64,000 nt of DNA, taken from positions 1-64,000 of the forward strand of contig JADLAC010000064.1 of the NCBI GenBank assembly GCA_020848435.1. Reading direction: 5' to 3'. Position 1 is the stretch's first letter, and each line of letters starts with the position of its first letter. Under the pieces are notes generated by a model, which ran no database searches, had not been told where the DNA came from, and saw only the letters and a list, made by a program, of their open reading frames with translations. Position numbers and translations under genes: made by a program. Origin of the DNA: Burkholderiales bacterium (GTDB lineage Bacteria; Pseudomonadota; Gammaproteobacteria; Burkholderiales; WYBJ01). This document shows, one piece after another, positions 61,373 to 64,000 of this stretch.

Positions 61373-64000
61373 GTGTCCAGTGCCCGCGACAGCGGCGCCA
61401 TCGTCATTCATGGCGCGCGCCAGAACAACCTGAAGCAGCTCTCGCTCGAGCTGCCGCTCAACACGCTCATCGTGGTGACCGGCGTCTCGGGCTCGGGCAA
61501 GTCTTCGCTCGTGTTCGATACCCTCTACGCCGAAGGCCAGCGCCGCTACGTCGAGACCTTTTCGCCCTATGCGCGCCAATTCCTGGACCGCATGGACAAG
61601 CCGCAGGTCGATCGCATCGACGGCATTCCGCCCGCCATCGCCATCGATCAGACCAATCCGGTGCGCACGTCGCGCTCGACCGTGGGCACCATGACCGAGC
61701 TCAACGACCACCTCAAGCTGCTTTTTGCCCGCGCGAGCGCCTTGTACTGCCGCGCCTGCGCCGCCCCTGTCAGACGCGATAGCGCCGACTCGATTTTCGC
61801 CGAGCTGGCGGAGCGCGCCGCCGCCTGCGGCGATCCGCGACTCACCATCACGTTTCCGGTGCCGGTGCCGGACAATTTTTCTCGCGCCGAGGTGCTCGGC
61901 TTGCTCGAGCGCCAGGGGTATACGCGCATCCTCGGCGGCGACGAGCGCGCGCTCGAGGTGGTGCAGGACCGCCTGCGCATGGGCCGCGCGGAGCGCTCGC
62001 GCGTGATCGATGCGCTGGAATCGGCGCTGCGCATCGGCCGCGGGCGCGTCGATGTCCGCGTCGAGGCAGACGCGGCCGGCAGCGCGCCGGCGCTGTGGCG
62101 CTTCTCGGCCGATCTGCACTGCGCCCACTGCGATATCCACTACGCCGAGCCCACATCCAGCCTGTTCTCGTTCAATTCCCCGCTCGGTGCGTGCGAAACA
62201 TGCCGCGGCTTCGGTCGCGTGATCGGGATCGATTTCGGGCTCATCGTCCCCGACGAGAGCAGGACGCTGGCCGAGGGCGCGGTGCGCCCCTGGCAAACGC
62301 AAAGCTTCAAGGAATGCCAGGACGACCTCGTCAAGTACGCCAAGCTGCGGCGCGTGCCGCTGGATGTTCCGTTTCGCGAGCTGAGCGCCGAGCATCACCA
62401 TTGGGTGCTCGAAGGCGAGGCCGACTGGGTGAGCTGGAAGAAGTCGTGGCCGGGGACGTGGTACGGCGTGCGGCGGTTTTTCGCCTGGCTGGAGACCAAG
62501 GCCTACAAGATGCACATCCGCGTGCTGCTCTCGCGCTATCGGGCTTACACCCCGTGCGGCAGTTGCGGCGGCGCGCGCTTGAAGCCGGATGCGCTCGCCT
62601 GGCGCCTGGGCGATCGCGCCGATGCGCAGCGCGTGCTCGCCCCGGCCGAGCGCTTCATGGCGCCGGGGGCCGGTTTCGATCGCGCGAGCCTCGAACGGCT
62701 GCCGGGATTGAGCGTGCACGATCTCATGCTGCTGCCGATCGAGCGGCTGCGTGATTTCTTCGAGGCGGTGCATCTACCCGCACCGCTCGACCAGGCGAGC
62801 GACTTGCTCCTGACCGAGGTCCGCGCGCGCCTCGACTACCTGTGCCAGGTCGGGCTGGGCTACCTGACGCTCGACCGCCAGTCGCGCACGCTCTCTGGCG
62901 GCGAAGTGCAGCGCATCAATCTCACCACGGCGCTCGGCACCTCGCTCGTCAATACGCTGTTCGTGCTCGACGAGCCTTCCATCGGGCTGCACCCGCGCGA
63001 CATGGGACGCGTGATCCGGGTGATGCACCGGCTGCGCGATGCAGGCAACACCCTCGTCGTGGTCGAGCACGATCCGCAAATCATGCACGAGGCGGATCGC
63101 TTGCTCGACATGGGACCGGGTCCGGGAGAGCGCGGCGGGGAGATCGTGTTCTTCGGCGCGCCGGCGGCGATCGCCGCGGCCCAGGGCTCGCTCACCGCCG
63201 AATACCTTTGCGCTCGCAAGCGCGCGCAACGCCCGCAGGGCGCGCGTCCCATGCACGCCGCCCTGCCGGCGATCGAGTTGCTCGGTGCAGCCGAGCACAA
63301 TCTGCGCGCGATCGACGTCTCGATTCCGCTCAACCGGCTGGTGTGCGTGACCGGAGTGTCCGGCTCGGGCAAGTCGACGCTGGTGCAGGACGTGCTGTAT
63401 GCGGCGCTGCTCAAAGCCAAGGGCAAACCGACCGAGGCGCCGGGACGTTATTCGGCATTGCTCGGCCACGAAGCGATCGGTGAGGTGGTCATGGTCGACC
63501 AGAGCCCCATCGGCCGCACCACCCGCTCCAACCCGGCGAGCTATGTCGGCGCCTTCGATGCGATCCGCAAGCGCTTCGCTGCCGCGCCGCTCGCCAAGGA
63601 GCGCGGCTATACGCCGGGCACTTTCAGCTTCAATTCCGGCAACGGCCGCTGTCCCGCGTGCAGCGGCAACGGTTTCGAGCACATCGAAATGCAGTTCTTG
63701 TCGGACGTCTACCTGCGCTGCCCCGACTGCGACGGCAAGCGCTACCGCCCCGAGGTGCTAGAAGTGACGGTGCAAGGCGCCGGCGCCTCGCATCGGGCCT
63801 CGATGGCGGATGTGCTCGACATGACGGTGGCGCAGGCGCTGGATTTCTTTCGCGGCGAGCGCGACGTAGATCTGGCATTGCAGCCGCTCGCAGCGGTCGG
63901 CCTGAACTACCTGCGCCTCGGCCAGCCCGTGCCGACGCTCTCCGGCGGCGAGGCGCAGCGCTTGAAACTGGCGGGCCACCTGGCGCAGGCGCTGAACAAG
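61373..64000 (+). CDS. uvrA: UvrA-family excinuclease ABC subunit A (partial, runs off the window)
   Basis: UvrA is the ATP-driven damage sensor of nucleotide excision repair. About 876 codons are present, with no stop before the end. The first Walker A is TGVSGSGKSS (36-45), the second is TGVSGSGKST (about 659-668), and the two ABC signatures are TLSGGEVQRI (about 506) and TLSGGEAQRL (about 855). Zinc-type Cys pairs are CRAC, CAHC...CETC and CPAC...CPDC. The block GFEHIEMQFLSDVYLRCPDC and a short UvrB-binding region (about 130-230) suggest a UvrA2-type paralogue or the N-part of a long betaproteobacterial form. The start is a GTG without a clear ribosome-binding site. Confidence 0.85.
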   Translation, partial: MSSARDSGAIVIHGARQNNLKQLSLELPLNTLIVVTGVSGSGKSSLVFDTLYAEGQRRYVETFSPYARQFLDRMDKPQVDRIDGIPPAIAIDQTNPVRTSRSTVGTMTELNDHLKLLFARASALYCRACAAPVRRDSADSIFAELAERAAACGDPRLTITFPVPVPDNFSRAEVLGLLERQGYTRILGGDERALEVVQDRLRMGRAERSRVIDALESALRIGRGRVDVRVEADAAGSAPALWRFSADLHCAHCDIHYAEPTSSLFSFNSPLGACETCRGFGRVIGIDFGLIVPDESRTLAEGAVRPWQTQSFKECQDDLVKYAKLRRVPLDVPFRELSAEHHHWVLEGEADWVSWKKSWPGTWYGVRRFFAWLETKAYKMHIRVLLSRYRAYTPCGSCGGARLKPDALAWRLGDRADAQRVLAPAERFMAPGAGFDRASLERLPGLSVHDLMLLPIERLRDFFEAVHLPAPLDQASDLLLTEVRARLDYLCQVGLGYLTLDRQSRTLSGGEVQRINLTTALGTSLVNTLFVLDEPSIGLHPRDMGRVIRVMHRLRDAGNTLVVVEHDPQIMHEADRLLDMGPGPGERGGEIVFFGAPAAIAAAQGSLTAEYLCARKRAQRPQGARPMHAALPAIELLGAAEHNLRAIDVSIPLNRLVCVTGVSGSGKSTLVQDVLYAALLKAKGKPTEAPGRYSALLGHEAIGEVVMVDQSPIGRTTRSNPASYVGAFDAIRKRFAAAPLAKERGYTPGTFSFNSGNGRCPACSGNGFEHIEMQFLSDVYLRCPDCDGKRYRPEVLEVTVQGAGASHRASMADVLDMTVAQALDFFRGERDVDLALQPLAAVGLNYLRLGQPVPTLSGGEAQRLKLAGHLAQALNK

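Noticed and set aside
61310..62773. Open frame on the minus strand opposite uvrA
   Set aside because: It is the shadow of the UvrA ATPase, which has all its motifs on the plus strand.

Overview
The window is 64 kb of GC-rich chromosome from a betaproteobacterium, most likely Burkholderiales or a near relative. Three things point there: three Bug/TctC-type solute receptors, an expansion typical of that order; a cell-division and cell-wall (dcw) cluster in the classic order; and an rsmI / lpoA-yraN-diaA-dolP block arranged as in enterobacteria, followed by hldE2. I see no phage, no intact insertion sequence, no CRISPR array and no tRNA. The one clear relic is a truncated, frameshifted Fic-family fragment.

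Layout. 0-11.4 kb is mixed: a Bug receptor, an arginase-family hydrolase, the murein-recycling ligase Mpl, a Tat-exported PhoX-type phosphatase followed closely by a second Bug receptor, a DedA protein, a thiolase-fold protein paired with a DUF35 zinc-ribbon/OB-fold partner, an atypical SDR, the Fic remnant and a LysE exporter. 11.4-20.2 kb holds yacG, a Nudix/ThiE-like fusion, a DUF815 ATPase, argJ, secA, an M23 peptidase, a DciA-like gene, a tiny membrane protein and lpxC.

20.5-38.4 kb is the dcw cluster on the minus strand, read from mraZ through rsmH, ftsL, ftsI, murE, murF, mraY, murD, ftsW, murG, murC, murB, ddl, ftsQ and ftsA to ftsZ. Five junctions are four-base ATGA overlaps. The cluster starts at a promoter that abuts three GTGGG boxes repeated every 10 bp, which is the MraZ autoregulatory operator. 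The RNase P RNA gene lies just upstream; it is about 440 nt because of a large insertion where helix P12 should be.

39-52 kb carries an Ldh-family oxidoreductase, pyrC, rsmI, lpoA-like, yraN, diaA, dolP, hldE2, an acyl-CoA dehydrogenase, a SPOR-like protein, coaX, birA, a DUF456 protein and glnS. 52-61 kb is a catabolic-looking set: beta-propeller, Bug receptor, alpha/beta hydrolase, ADP-forming acyl-CoA synthetase, MaoC hydratase, CocE/NonD hydrolase and a CoxG-like protein. The window ends inside a UvrA-family gene.

Most of the window is housekeeping DNA, and I found no convincing wholly new multi-gene system. The best leads are the enlarged RNase P domain, the thiolase-fold/DUF35 pair lacking the thiolase nucleophile beside an SDR lacking its catalytic Ser and Tyr, a nested palindrome upstream of that pair, the LpoA-like protein with a Tat-like signal and no lipobox, and the face-to-face rsmI/lpoA promoters.
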